DNA from: an uncultured bacterium
Lineage (GTDB): Bacteria; Margulisbacteria; Marinamargulisbacteria; SXXA01
Reading direction: 5' to 3'
DNA: 51,464 bases
Assembly: GCA_903864835.1 (NCBI GenBank)
Contig: CAIPHK010000037.1
Location: forward strand, 1-51,464
Positions within the stretch are counted from its first letter, which is position 1, and every line of letters starts with the position of its first letter. Both the position numbers and the translations under genes were made by a program. Below are positions 1 through 8,813 of the stretch, one piece after another. Under the pieces are notes generated by a model. That model made no database searches and was not told the origin of the DNA. It was given only the letters and a program-made list of their open reading frames with translations.

Positions 1-280
1 CAGTTATTGCGGCAATCCTCTGACTTGTTGCTACTAAACGGAAATCTATTGCGGGGAAACGACAGCTCTATTGCTACTAATCTGAGCGTGGGCTGGAACC
101 CTGAGGCTACCGCCACGCTCAGTGCATAGACGTGTGCGAGTGTGTACGTCTACTTCCTATCAGGAGTTATTGCTACTAAACGGAGGGTAGCCACTGGATA
201 CCAATTGCCGGATAATACCCTCGTTCGAAGGTCAATCGTGTAGGCGCACCATTTATAGCGACGCTAAAAATGGTCTATCT
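1..280. other. hairpin-rich non-coding segment with TTGCTACTAA motif
   Basis: No credible coding frame is seen here. The sequence TTGCTACTAA occurs three times (about 27-36, 71-80 and 169-178), two of them followed by ACGGA. Hairpins follow: a perfect 10-bp stem 82-91/113-122 (CTGAGCGTGG with its complement), a 7-bp stem 127-133/146-152, a 7-bp stem 183-189/216-222 (GAGGGTA/TACCCTC) and an interrupted stem 248-260/262-274. Repeated motif plus successive stems suggests a structured RNA or a DNA repeat cluster continuing off the left edge. I could not match it to tmRNA, RNase P RNA, SRP RNA or 6S RNA. Strand is unknown. Confidence 0.35.
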
Positions 281-300
281 TATGGGGCTCACGTCGCCCC

Positions 301-326
301 CTCCAACTGGCTCAGCCAGATTGGAG
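301..326. repeat. REP-like intergenic palindrome
   Basis: CTCCAA-CTGGC and GCCAG-TTGGAG form a hairpin with one bulged A. The CTGGC...GCCAG core resembles that of the tandem repeat at 40806-40951. It lies between the structured segment and the gene at 553, where the remaining DNA (327-552) holds no gene. A TATAAG box at 506-511 could be a -10 element for the downstream gene, but no good -35 is visible. Confidence 0.45.
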
Positions 327-552
327 CCTCCCCCTCTCGCTCGATGAACTCGCTGTTTTCGAACACACTTTTTCACTAATACAAGTTTTTTGAACATAAC
401 CCCGATACCCTTCAATAAAATAAGCTCGGATGGCTTTTTTTTCGACGTACAATTCGGTTCATTCTTGTTTAGAACCACAAAAAAAGGGGAAGATCACCAC
501 CAGCGTATAAGTAGGATTAGACTGAGTATCTGAATCGGCCGGGGGGGCGAAG

Positions 553-1104
553 ATGAAAACAGCGTGGGGGCTATTGCTGGCGGTGATGATCGCACCTCCG
601 ATCTATTCGGAGCTAGCGGTTGTCCGTGAAATCCGCCAAGCGGGCTCAGCTCCCATGAAAAAATTTTACGCATCTAGCAACGGAAATCTATCCATTATCG
701 ACTTTGGAATCAAGTCGATTTCCACAGTTCAAGCCACTGGAAATGCCAATCTTCAGGTCAATACCGTCGTTATTCAAGATATAGTAGATAGCGACATCCT
801 TGCACAAGTCACCCGAAAACCACTCAATTACCCGAATCCATTCCGCAAGGGGGATGGGACCACATTTTATTATTCGCTATCCAAATCCATGGATGTTGAA
901 ATTCGGATTTATGACCTATTGGCCAACGAAATTGTTAAAGTGATCCGAAATGCTGGCCTCTCCGGAGCCAACGTCGGGCCAAACAAAATCGGGCTCGGCG
1001 ATCTCGGGGTAGACTCCCATTCAATGGCGGCAGGGGCCTATTTCTACGTGATTATGAACAACGGAAAAGTCTTGGCCAAAGGAAAAATGGCAGTACTCCC
1101 TTAG
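553..1104 (+). CDS. secreted protein with YPNPF / FlgD-like C-terminal domain
   Basis: A 183-residue protein. Residues 1-19 form a signal peptide (MKTAWGLLLAVM core, probable cleavage after IYS), so it should be exported. The middle is short and of no recognised family. From about residue 93 it reads LNYPNPF followed by beta strands including VEIRIYDLL and a final KGKMAV strand. This is the pattern of FlgD-Ig-like or type IX secretion sorting (Por) domains, which end many exported proteins of Bacteroidetes and of several uncultured phyla. No T9SS component is in this window, so sorting by that route is not shown. The ATG follows a G-rich stretch (GGGGGGG, 5-11 nt upstream). It converges on mlaD so tightly that the two stop codons overlap. 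Confidence 0.75.
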   Translation: MKTAWGLLLAVMIAPPIYSELAVVREIRQAGSAPMKKFYASSNGNLSIIDFGIKSISTVQATGNANLQVNTVVIQDIVDSDILAQVTRKPLNYPNPFRKGDGTTFYYSLSKSMDVEIRIYDLLANEIVKVIRNAGLSGANVGPNKIGLGDLGVDSHSMAAGAYFYVIMNNGKVLAKGKMAVLP

Positions 1105-2417
1105 TCGTTGTCCCCAGTGGATAGCGATACCCCAAATCCAATGTTGTCATAATCCGATGTTACCGGATTCTTTTTAAGATTTACCACGACGCCAAGCTGC
1201 TCTGACAATGCGTATTTGCCTCGAACATTGACCTGCGGTCGATCCACATTGTAGACCTCCACGCTGACTCGGGCTTTCGGAACCGGATGGTAGTCAACAC
1301 CCGCCCCCAAATGGGATTCAAAAAATCCAACCCGCGCAGATGTCGTTGACCCTAAATGAGCCCCATACTGAACGTTTAATACGGGTTGATTCGACCCTTT
1401 GGTGCCTGCAATTCCGGTCCGAAAAAACGAACCGCCAATGGTCGAATCAAAGTAACCTCCAAACGACGCACTATCCGTAAAATTGACAACGGGAACAGCC
1501 TCCGCCTCCCCTGACACTTTCATCTTTGACCATTTTTGCAGCAACCCAACTGGTCCAAAACGAGGGTCGGTGCCCGCCACTGCACGAAGTCCAGCAGACA
1601 CATCATATACATTGTCCAAGGTGCTATTAATTTTCATAACATTAGAAGACGTGACGACTTGTTTCGACATCATTTGAACAACCTCACGAAGCTGCGCAGT
1701 CATTGCGGCCAAGTCACGAATCGTATCTTTTGAAGATTCCGCAACCGTCCCATCCCGAAATAATAGCTCGGTATTTTTCTTCACAATTCCTGTGGTGTCC
1801 GTCAGGTTGGCCAACATTTGAGGAATCGAGCCCCTCGCCCCCGCGGAACCGGACAAAGTCGACGAAAGAACCGCCAAATCCTGGGTAATTTTATCGACTG
1901 ATCGAATGGTATTACTGACCGATTCTAATACCTGTGGGGACACCAATAGCTTTTCATAAGTCTGAAGGAGCGCCTTGGTCGTCTCCAGATTTTGAGCACC
2001 CAGTTCGACAAATTCAGCCAACCCCGCAGATGCCGTACCATTCATCACCCCGCCATCTTCAAGCATCTCAGTCTCGTCCGGATTTGGAATAATATTTAAA
2101 AACTTCTCCCCAATAAGACCATCAAAGTAGATTTTGACGATTGAGTTTTTGGGTATCCGAATCGACGACTCGACCCGAAAATGCACTCTGACTGTGCCCG
2201 GAGTCGGCTCAATAACATATACTTTTCCGACTTTGGATCCTCGATAACGCACATCTGCTCCGTTAACCAGCCCGTTTACAGACTTAAATTCGCCAATAAT
2301 TTCATACCCGTCTAAACGATAGAAAAACCCACTTTTCCAAATTAGAAGCCCTGCCAGAATTGATAACATCAAAAATGATGCAATTCCGACTTTAATCGCG
2401 TTTCGATCGTAAGTCAC
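1101..2417 (-). CDS. mlaD: MlaD-like MCE protein with C-terminal barrel-like region
   Basis: A 438-residue periplasmic lipid-binding component of an Mla-type phospholipid transporter. An N-terminal membrane anchor (ASFLMLSILAGLLIWKSG, about 13-31) is followed by one MCE domain (about 38-115; FKSVNGLVNGADVRYRGSKVG and GLIGEKFLNI are typical). Next comes a long helical region (about 130-290). The last 120 or so residues alternate polar and hydrophobic residues in short strands (GGYFDSTIGGSFF, ARVGFFESHLG, ARVSVEVYNV, LGVVVNLKK), as in an outer-membrane barrel. Proteobacterial MlaD is about 180 residues and lacks this part; long barrel-ended MlaD proteins are known from diderm Firmicutes. The start is GTG, supported by GGAGG 7 nt upstream inside the end of mlaF. 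It is the last gene of the minus-strand run. Confidence 0.85.
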   Translation of the reverse strand: MTYDRNAIKVGIASFLMLSILAGLLIWKSGFFYRLDGYEIIGEFKSVNGLVNGADVRYRGSKVGKVYVIEPTPGTVRVHFRVESSIRIPKNSIVKIYFDGLIGEKFLNIIPNPDETEMLEDGGVMNGTASAGLAEFVELGAQNLETTKALLQTYEKLLVSPQVLESVSNTIRSVDKITQDLAVLSSTLSGSAGARGSIPQMLANLTDTTGIVKKNTELLFRDGTVAESSKDTIRDLAAMTAQLREVVQMMSKQVVTSSNVMKINSTLDNVYDVSAGLRAVAGTDPRFGPVGLLQKWSKMKVSGEAEAVPVVNFTDSASFGGYFDSTIGGSFFRTGIAGTKGSNQPVLNVQYGAHLGSTTSARVGFFESHLGAGVDYHPVPKARVSVEVYNVDRPQVNVRGKYALSEQLGVVVNLKKNPVTSDYDNIGFGVSLSTGDND

Positions 2418-3140
2418 CTAAAGTCCTCCGTTAATAAATGTAGTATACAGGTTGCCTGCTGAACCGATCGTCTCTGGCGTTTGAGGCGGCATCAACTGTC
2501 CGTCTTGCATCATATAAATTTTATCTGACACCCTCAAAATGGTTGAAATCTGATGGGTAACAATGATAGATGTCACATGCAATTGATCATTTAATTTTAC
2601 GATCAAATTCTCAATATTGGTCGAAAGAATAGGATCCAATCCTGTCGTCGGTTCGTCATACAACATGACCTCCGGACTACGTGCCAATGCCCGTGCCAAC
2701 CCAACCCGCTTTCGTTGACCACCGGATAATTCGGCGGGGTCTTTTTCCTCAGCGCCTGCCATTTCCACCATATCTAATTTCTCAGCAACAATAGTCTCAA
2801 TCTCGCCCGCAGCAAAACCACCGGTTTCCTCCAACGGAAAGGCCACATTGCCACCCACCGTCATTGAATCGAACAACGCAGCAGATTGAAACAACATTCC
2901 GATCCGCGCACGGACATCCTTAAGCGCTTCGGTCGACATCTTTGTAATATCTTGGCCGTCCACAATAATTTGACCGGAATCCGGCCGGTGAAGTCCCAAT
3001 ATCAACCGTAACAACGTACTTTTTCCGCACCCTGACGGACCGATAATGGAAATCTTTTCACCGCGTTGAACCGTAAGCGAGAGCCCCCTAATAATAGGTC
3101 GCTCGTCATAGGACTTCCAAATATCAATTAGTTCAATCAT
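2418..3140 (-). CDS. mlaF: MlaF-like ABC transporter ATPase
   Basis: A 240-residue ATPase that powers MCE-dependent phospholipid transport at the inner membrane, together with MlaE and MlaD. All ABC motifs are present: Walker A GPSGCGKST (about 34-42), the Q-loop LFQSAALFDS, the signature LSGGQRKRVGLARAL, Walker B VMLYDEPTTGLDP, and the H-loop VTHQ. The motif LFDSMTV and overall length are typical of the MlaF/Ttg2A group. Its ATG overlaps the TGA of mlaE (ATGA), and mlaD starts immediately after its stop, so the three genes are translationally coupled. Full length, with no missing key residue. Confidence 0.93.
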   Translation of the reverse strand: MIELIDIWKSYDERPIIRGLSLTVQRGEKISIIGPSGCGKSTLLRLILGLHRPDSGQIIVDGQDITKMSTEALKDVRARIGMLFQSAALFDSMTVGGNVAFPLEETGGFAAGEIETIVAEKLDMVEMAGAEEKDPAELSGGQRKRVGLARALARSPEVMLYDEPTTGLDPILSTNIENLIVKLNDQLHVTSIIVTHQISTILRVSDKIYMMQDGQLMPPQTPETIGSAGNLYTTFINGGL

Positions 3141-3913
3141 TGGTAAAGCAAACTAGACAAGAAATAATTCACGATAAAAATTACGATTAAGGAAACTACC
3201 ACCGCCCGGGTCGTCATCTCACCCACCCCCTTGGCTCCCGATCGGGCATGAAGCCCCATATACGAACTAATCATTGCAATCAAAAATCCAAAAAATCCTG
3301 CCTTTAACAATCCTCCGCCAATATCCCCGACCTTCAACATACTATTTGCCGAATCCAAATATAAATAAGGATTAATTCTTCCCACTCCCACCGCGATCAC
3401 ATAGCCTCCAAAAAAACCGACCACATCGGCCACTCCGACTAGCAACGGCATCATCAAAGTCACGGCAATGAGTCGGGGGACCACCAGAAATCGAATTGGA
3501 TCCTGAGACATCGACTCCAACGCTTCAACTTGCTCGGTCACTTTCATTGTTCCAAGTTCTGCCGCCACTGCCGCCCCCACCCGACCCGCAACCACAACAC
3601 CCGTCATCATTGGGCCCAACTCTCGCCAAAACGCGATCCCAACGACCCCGCCAATCATATTTCCAGCACCAAATTTCAAAAATTCACGAACGACCTGCAG
3701 GGTAAACGCCATGCCCACAAACATCGCGGTAATAATGGTAATCCAAAACGAATTAGTACCCAACTCTTTCATCTGGACAATCGTTTGTCGCCAGTGAATC
3801 GGTTGGGTCACCATCACCCGAATCGTCCGAAAAAAGAAGAGGGTCATGACACCCAATTCTTCGAAAAAGCCAATCACCCGTTGGCCAAAATAAACAGATA
3901 TTTCTTTAATCAT
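3137..3913 (-). CDS. mlaE: MlaE-like ABC permease
   Basis: The membrane permease (258 residues) of the Mla-type lipid transporter. It has about five hydrophobic segments and the conserved MlaE core: FWRELGPMMTGVVVAGRVGAA and ELGTMKVTEQVEALESM, the latter contacting the ATPase. I chose the ATG at 3913 rather than the upstream GTG at 3928. The ATG overlaps the nadE stop as TAATG, is preceded by GGAAGAG at proper spacing, and starts the expected amphipathic N-terminal helix (MIKEISVYFGQRV). It is followed by mlaF with an ATGA overlap. No mlaB or mlaC is present, so this is a minimal EFD set. Confidence 0.92.
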   Translation of the reverse strand: MIKEISVYFGQRVIGFFEELGVMTLFFFRTIRVMVTQPIHWRQTIVQMKELGTNSFWITIITAMFVGMAFTLQVVREFLKFGAGNMIGGVVGIAFWRELGPMMTGVVVAGRVGAAVAAELGTMKVTEQVEALESMSQDPIRFLVVPRLIAVTLMMPLLVGVADVVGFFGGYVIAVGVGRINPYLYLDSANSMLKVGDIGGGLLKAGFFGFLIAMISSYMGLHARSGAKGVGEMTTRAVVVSLIVIFIVNYFLSSLLYQ

Positions 3914-5532
3914 TACTCTTCCGGCCACTGTGCCAAAATTGGAATACGACGGCCTGGACCAAACGCACAGGTCGAGACTTTTACACCGGTAGCGGCTTGT
4001 CGCCGCTTAAACTCGTTGCGATGACATTTTCGAATAATATCGGTAACCATTGCCTCAGCATACCCCAATGCAACAATCTCCGCTTTTGATTTTTGTTTTT
4101 CGATGATGTAGCCGAGAATTTGATCAAGAACTTCATACGCAGGCAATGACTCCTGATCAGTTTGATCCGGTCGCAATTCTGCCGATGGCGGCCGGGTAAT
4201 CGTATACTCAGGGATCACCTCTTGATCCTGATTAAGCCATGAGGCCAATCGAATCACATCGGTTTTATACAAATCTGACAAGGGGGCAATCGCCCCGTTC
4301 ATATCGCCATAGAGAGTGCAGTACCCCAATGCGAGTTCACTTTTATTTCCGGTTGAAAGGGCCAAACTCTGAGTTTGATTCGCAATTGCCATAATCATCG
4401 TGCCCCGAATACGCGACTGCAAATTTTCCATCGGAAGTGTCACTGGTGAGGGTTCCCATCCCAACTGAGATAATGATTCGGAATAAATTGACTGAATTGG
4501 AATTTCAAGGAGCTTAATTCCTAGATTTTGGGCCAAGATTCGGGCATCCCGACTACTTTCATCGGAAGAGTAAATCGACGGCATGGCCAATCCAATGACG
4601 TTCTCGTGGCCCAAGGCTCGAACGGCCAGGGTTGCAACTACTGCAGAATCGATCCCACCGCTCACCCCTAATACAACCGACGAAAACTTTGATTTCTGCA
4701 CGTATCCCCGAATCGCCGTTTCGATGGCTAGCGCAACTTGGGCAAGATCACTCGGCACGCTGAGTTCGATGGAAGAGCCCTCAGTATCAGCGACAAACGC
4801 ACCCGCTATAAATTCTGGAAACTGAGCGACAAGCTCCCCCTTGCCATTAAAGGCCAAGCTAGATCCTGAATACACCACGTCATCTTGAGCCCCCACTTGA
4901 TTCACCATCACCACAGGCTTACCCATGCGCGCGGCGACTTTTGACAATACGGTGGTCCGTTGCTGGGTTTTGTTGACCTCAAATGGAGAAGCCGTTGGAA
5001 CCAGTACCAAATCGGGGGACTGTGTCATTAACTGGGTAATCGGATTAACGAGATAATCGTCAGAATACACATCCGCCCATGCATCTTCACAAATCAAAAC
5101 GCCCAACCGAACCCCTCGCCACTCGACGACATGGGTCGGCTCCCCAGATACAAACAGGCGAGGATCATAAAATACATCATAAAACGGCAATAATTGTTTA
5201 TCCCACCGAAACTGGACTTTGCCGTCCGAAATCAAAAAGACAGAGTTGAATCGACGACTTCCCCCCGATGCCACCCACGGCGCTCCCACCACAATCCCCA
5301 ACGAACTCGATTGGGTTGCCCCCATAATGCGGGCCAATGCCGCCTCAACTTTAGGTTGAACAGTGGGATGAGCGACTAAATCCATGGGGGGGTACCCCAT
5401 CAAAAACATTTCAGGGGTGACAACCAAAGACACCCCCAACGCTTCAAACTGGGCCATCGACTGAATTAGTAAATCCGCGTTGATATCAATCGCACCGACG
5501 ATTGGATCAAACTGTGCAATTCCAATTTTCAA
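3913..5532 (-). CDS. nadE: glutamine-dependent NAD+ synthetase
   Basis: A cytoplasmic 539-residue enzyme making NAD+ from deamido-NAD+, ATP and glutamine. The N-terminal nitrilase-type glutaminase domain (about 1-265) has the triad E41 (TPEMF), K112 (WDKQLL) and C148 (LICEDAW). The C-terminal synthetase domain has the PP-loop SGGIDS at 291-296 and STGNKSELALGY further on. The length fits bacterial two-domain NadE. The start codon is TTG at 5532, since no in-frame ATG fits and the N-terminus MKIGIAQFDP is where the family begins; the SD is weak (AGGG). It lies 12 nt downstream of the lipoprotein gene and overlaps mlaE by one base, so it is part of the large minus-strand operon. Confidence 0.95.
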   Translation of the reverse strand: MKIGIAQFDPIVGAIDINADLLIQSMAQFEALGVSLVVTPEMFLMGYPPMDLVAHPTVQPKVEAALARIMGATQSSSLGIVVGAPWVASGGSRRFNSVFLISDGKVQFRWDKQLLPFYDVFYDPRLFVSGEPTHVVEWRGVRLGVLICEDAWADVYSDDYLVNPITQLMTQSPDLVLVPTASPFEVNKTQQRTTVLSKVAARMGKPVVMVNQVGAQDDVVYSGSSLAFNGKGELVAQFPEFIAGAFVADTEGSSIELSVPSDLAQVALAIETAIRGYVQKSKFSSVVLGVSGGIDSAVVATLAVRALGHENVIGLAMPSIYSSDESSRDARILAQNLGIKLLEIPIQSIYSESLSQLGWEPSPVTLPMENLQSRIRGTMIMAIANQTQSLALSTGNKSELALGYCTLYGDMNGAIAPLSDLYKTDVIRLASWLNQDQEVIPEYTITRPPSAELRPDQTDQESLPAYEVLDQILGYIIEKQKSKAEIVALGYAEAMVTDIIRKCHRNEFKRRQAATGVKVSTCAFGPGRRIPILAQWPEE

Positions 5533-5544
5533 TGCAAAAAGACC

Positions 5545-6321
5545 CTAGCGTCCCGGTTGGATATTATAGTCGAGGTTTTCATCGGATGAGTCATTCAATA
5601 TCTCGGAATCAGCGGGCATTTCAACCTTAATTTGGGGATCCATAAATAGGCGAATACTATCCATTTTAAAGTCGATCTTTCCCTTTCGATTGGTCGAACT
5701 GGCGATTATTTGAAGTTGGACCAATCCGCCCGACCCATTTTTGTGGTCCGGATTCCAAATATCATCGCCAATTCTGGTATTGTCGTCGTAGAACATCGAC
5801 AACGGAACGGTCACTTTTTTCCAGCCCTCCCAGTTGATCGGAAATTCATAGATGAACCGATCATCAAAGGCCACCCGCCCAGGCACAAACGGACTCGGTT
5901 CAATGATATAATTTTTATTATCGTCGTCATACAATTCAATTTTAATGCGCCCCGACTCACTCCCAGTCCCGTTTACAATCATCTCGATTGCATTAAATCG
6001 GGAGCCATCCAACGCCAGGTACGTGCCAATTCCACCAACATAATGGTGTTTTGACTTCCCTTGAAACCGCAATGACTGACGCCCGACATAAGCGGATTCC
6101 TTGGCGTCCGAATTGGGCCCTACAGATACCGCCATCTCTCCAAACACCCACCATGTCGGATTAGACGAAATATCGCCATCTTTAAAGTCATCGATTACGT
6201 AATTATTACTTGCAACAACATTACCTGACGTCACATTTGACGTCGGGATTTTATTTTGCGCCAAAATGCCACATGAGCACCCAACGAGTAATACGGCAGC
6301 AATCCGCACAGTCCAAGTCAT
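5545..6321 (-). CDS. putative lipoprotein with CBM-like beta-sandwich
   Basis: A 258-residue protein. The hydrophobic N-terminus ends in a lipobox LVGC with Cys15, so it is probably a lipoprotein; cleavage after LAQ by signal peptidase I is the alternative. The mature part (about 40-235) starts YVIDDFKDGD and contains strands such as FNAIEMIVNG, RIKIELYDDD, WKKVTVPLSMF and IDFKMDSIRLFMDP. This is the look of a galactose-binding-like or CIA30/CBM11-type beta-sandwich that often binds carbohydrate. The C-terminal 25 residues are acidic. The start is the ATG at 6321 with AGGAT 9 nt upstream; a longer frame to 6381 would run into tilS. The specific ligand is unknown. Confidence 0.7.
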   Translation of the reverse strand: MTWTVRIAAVLLVGCSCGILAQNKIPTSNVTSGNVVASNNYVIDDFKDGDISSNPTWWVFGEMAVSVGPNSDAKESAYVGRQSLRFQGKSKHHYVGGIGTYLALDGSRFNAIEMIVNGTGSESGRIKIELYDDDNKNYIIEPSPFVPGRVAFDDRFIYEFPINWEGWKKVTVPLSMFYDDNTRIGDDIWNPDHKNGSGGLVQLQIIASSTNRKGKIDFKMDSIRLFMDPQIKVEMPADSEILNDSSDENLDYNIQPGR

Positions 6322-6334
6322 GACCGATATCCTA

Positions 6335-7255
6335 TCATGTGACGGGGGTAAACCGAAGCCCTTCCACCGTTCGAATAACATACCACCGCTTACTCAGCTG
6401 AATCTTTTTTCCAATCGATTCGTTCAACAAGCGGATCAAGCTATTCACGCGAGCAGACGACGGAACCAACGACATCCGACCCATTATCTCCAATAGCAAA
6501 GCATGCTGAATTGTTCGATGGGCACCGATCAATTGGGTGGATAAAAAATAATCCGTCTCATCCGTTGATATCCAGTGTAGTGGCAATTGGGACCGAATAT
6601 AATCGGCCATATCCCCGACTCTCTCCGTGAACCGAATCAGCTCCCGTTCGATCTCAGGATTTATTGCCTGCAATTCAGGAATTACCCGCTGCCGAATTCG
6701 ATTTCTGGAAAATCGGAGATCAAAATTCGATTCATCAACCACGTAGGGAATTTCTTGCTGGTCACAATAGACCTGAAGTTGTGCCTTGGACACATCAAGG
6801 AAAGGTCGCAAAATGGTAATCCCTTCTTGTATCCGAGTCCGTTGAATTCCCGAAAGCCCATGCCCCGATCCCCTGACAATTTTGAGCAGAATCGTTTCCG
6901 CCACATCGGACCGATGATGTGCGGTCATTACAGTGGTGTACCCACGCATCCTGCAAAGGTGTACCAACATTCGATATCTCCACTCCCGCCCTGCCGCTTC
7001 AAACCCGTCCTTCGTCCGATTGGCCTCAGCAACAATCGGAAGCTTTCGGACCGTCCATGCAATGTTACGCGCCTCACAATAGGACCGAACCACGGCTACA
7101 TCGTTCGCCACCGCATCTCGGGAACGAAGCCCGTGGTCGAGATACACCGCATCCACGTTCGTCGGCCCAAACACATCGGCGCATACTGCCAGCAACGCCA
7201 TGCTGTCTGGCCCCCCGGACACCGCAGCAATCCGACCCATAGGAACCGCCATCAC
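6335..7255 (-). CDS. tilS: tRNA(Ile)-lysidine synthase
   Basis: A 306-residue ATP-dependent enzyme. It attaches lysine to C34 of the CAU-anticodon tRNA-Ile so that it reads AUA. The N-terminal PP-loop AVSGGPDSMALL (SGGPDS at 13-18) opens the domain. Further family motifs are DHGLR, TAHHRSDVAETILLKIVRGSG, and the region IPYVVDESNFDLRFSRNRIRQRVIPEL, which matches the TilS tRNA-binding segment. It is shorter than the E. coli enzyme (about 430) and lacks most of the C-terminal domain, as in many bacteria. The start is GTG at 7255 or ATG at 7252; both abut the argS stop, and I cannot choose between them. Confidence 0.93.
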   Translation of the reverse strand: MMAVPMGRIAAVSGGPDSMALLAVCADVFGPTNVDAVYLDHGLRSRDAVANDVAVVRSYCEARNIAWTVRKLPIVAEANRTKDGFEAAGREWRYRMLVHLCRMRGYTTVMTAHHRSDVAETILLKIVRGSGHGLSGIQRTRIQEGITILRPFLDVSKAQLQVYCDQQEIPYVVDESNFDLRFSRNRIRQRVIPELQAINPEIERELIRFTERVGDMADYIRSQLPLHWISTDETDYFLSTQLIGAHRTIQHALLLEIMGRMSLVPSSARVNSLIRLLNESIGKKIQLSKRWYVIRTVEGLRFTPVT

Positions 7256-8806
7256 CTACATTGCGATAGGGGCTGAAATACGAAGCAATCGTAGTCCTGT
7301 TTCAATACAGATCCTTGCCTTTTCCAAAATATACAGTCGCTGACGCTGAAGCGCCGGCTCGGTTTTTAGAATAGGCGATGATTCGTACATTGCATGAACC
7401 AATCTCGCGAGCTCAATCAGAAAAAAAACCATCCGATTAGGGGCCAAGTTGTCCGCCGCGTTGTGAATTTCATCTTGGAACTGCAAGCACCACATCATGA
7501 CATTACGTTCTGCATCATTTAACACTTCATGGGTTGCGCTCGTCGGGGCATCGATCTCTAATTTACGATAAATTGCGCAAATTCGGGCATGGGCATATTG
7601 AACATAAAACACCGGATTTTCATTCGATTTTTTCTTAGCCACTTCAATATCAAATTCAATCGCCGAATCCGAACTCTTCATTGCCAAGAAAAAACGGGTT
7701 GCATCCGATCCAATTTCATCCACAATTTCGTCCAGAGTCACCATTTCCCCTGTCCGTTTTGACATTCGCACCGGCTCCCCATTTTTAAGGAGTCCGACCA
7801 GTTGTCCAATCACTACTTTAAACCGAGACTCGGACGCCCATTCCACGCCACCCAACGCCTGAACCATCGCCCGGACCCGAGGAACATACCCATGATGATC
7901 GGCGCCCCAAATATTAATCATGCGATCCCCGGCTCTTGCCATTTTATCGGCATGATACGCACAATCCACCGCAAAATAGGTGTACGCCCCATCACTTTTA
8001 GTTAATACACGGTCCTTATCGTCGCCAAAATCCGTCGACCTAAACCATTGTGCGTGATCGGCCTGATATACCGTGCCCGCGTCGCGGAGAACCCCAATTG
8101 CATCGGCCACGGCACCCCGATCATGCAGCGTTTGCTCAGAAAACCATTGGTCAAACACGACGCCAATCCGACGCAAAGTAGATTCATGTGCGGCACGCAT
8201 CGCCTCAACCGGATTAGGTGCATCGATTAGGTCCTTTATATACGCGCCAAAATACCCGCCTTCGGGAATCGGGCGCCCGTCACGAACAGCAGCAACACTC
8301 GATCGAAATAGCGCAATCTGATTTCCTGAATCGTTCACATAAAATTCAGAATGGACCCGATGGCCCACCTGGACGAGTAAATCCTTCAAGCAGCTTCCGA
8401 TGACCGCCCACCGCCCATGGCCTATGTGCAAGGGGCCCGTTGGATTGGCCGATACATATTCCAACAATATCCGCTTGGGTTCGGAAACCGGCGTCACCGT
8501 AGTGGGACTCCATACGTCAAACTGCTTCCACACCAACGCATCATGCAACTTTAAATTCACAAACCCATTCAGCGGCACAAAATCAATACCCGCCCCACCG
8601 GCCCAGGTAGTGGCGGTATCACATAATTCTTGAGCGATCGCCATGGGGGACTTCCGTAGCTGCTTGGTCAAGCCAAATGCCACGTTAGTTGCAAAATCTC
8701 CGTAATCTGGATTTTTGGGCATATCAATGGCAGGCGATGGAATCGCAATGTCATAGGTCGCCGCCACTAAATCCACAATACGAGTGGCAATCCAAGCACG
8801 AATCAT
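7256..8806 (-). CDS. argS: arginyl-tRNA synthetase
   Basis: A class I aminoacyl-tRNA synthetase, 516 residues, charging tRNA-Arg in the cytoplasm. The N-terminal additional domain is followed by YVSANPTGPLHIGHGR with HIGH at 127-130. KMSKS appears as VRMSKRTG around residue 345. The C-terminal DALR-type helical anticodon-binding domain ends with the usual LLRISAP-type tail. The ATG at 8806 has GAGGATCTT immediately upstream, a good SD. The gene starts 7 nt after the SLH gene and is followed directly by tilS. It is somewhat shorter than the typical 550-590 residues but has all the motifs. Confidence 0.95.
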   Translation of the reverse strand: MIRAWIATRIVDLVAATYDIAIPSPAIDMPKNPDYGDFATNVAFGLTKQLRKSPMAIAQELCDTATTWAGGAGIDFVPLNGFVNLKLHDALVWKQFDVWSPTTVTPVSEPKRILLEYVSANPTGPLHIGHGRWAVIGSCLKDLLVQVGHRVHSEFYVNDSGNQIALFRSSVAAVRDGRPIPEGGYFGAYIKDLIDAPNPVEAMRAAHESTLRRIGVVFDQWFSEQTLHDRGAVADAIGVLRDAGTVYQADHAQWFRSTDFGDDKDRVLTKSDGAYTYFAVDCAYHADKMARAGDRMINIWGADHHGYVPRVRAMVQALGGVEWASESRFKVVIGQLVGLLKNGEPVRMSKRTGEMVTLDEIVDEIGSDATRFFLAMKSSDSAIEFDIEVAKKKSNENPVFYVQYAHARICAIYRKLEIDAPTSATHEVLNDAERNVMMWCLQFQDEIHNAADNLAPNRMVFFLIELARLVHAMYESSPILKTEPALQRQRLYILEKARICIETGLRLLRISAPIAM

Positions 8807-8813
8807 AAGATCC

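Noticed and set aside
1-280. tmRNA, RNase P RNA, SRP RNA or 6S RNA
   Set aside because: None of their conserved sequence blocks is present; only generic hairpins and the TTGCTACTAA motif are seen.
275-478. 67-residue minus-strand frame
   Set aside because: It covers the palindrome at 301-326, has no SD, and its composition (GGGSNLAEPVGGG) comes from the repeat. No family resemblance.
3137-3928. Longer mlaE start (GTG at 3928)
   Set aside because: The ATG at 3913 has an SD and a TAATG overlap with the nadE stop, which fits better.
3530-4024. 164-residue plus-strand frame
   Set aside because: Antisense shadow of mlaE and nadE; His/Pro/Asn-rich composition typical of reverse frames in this genome.
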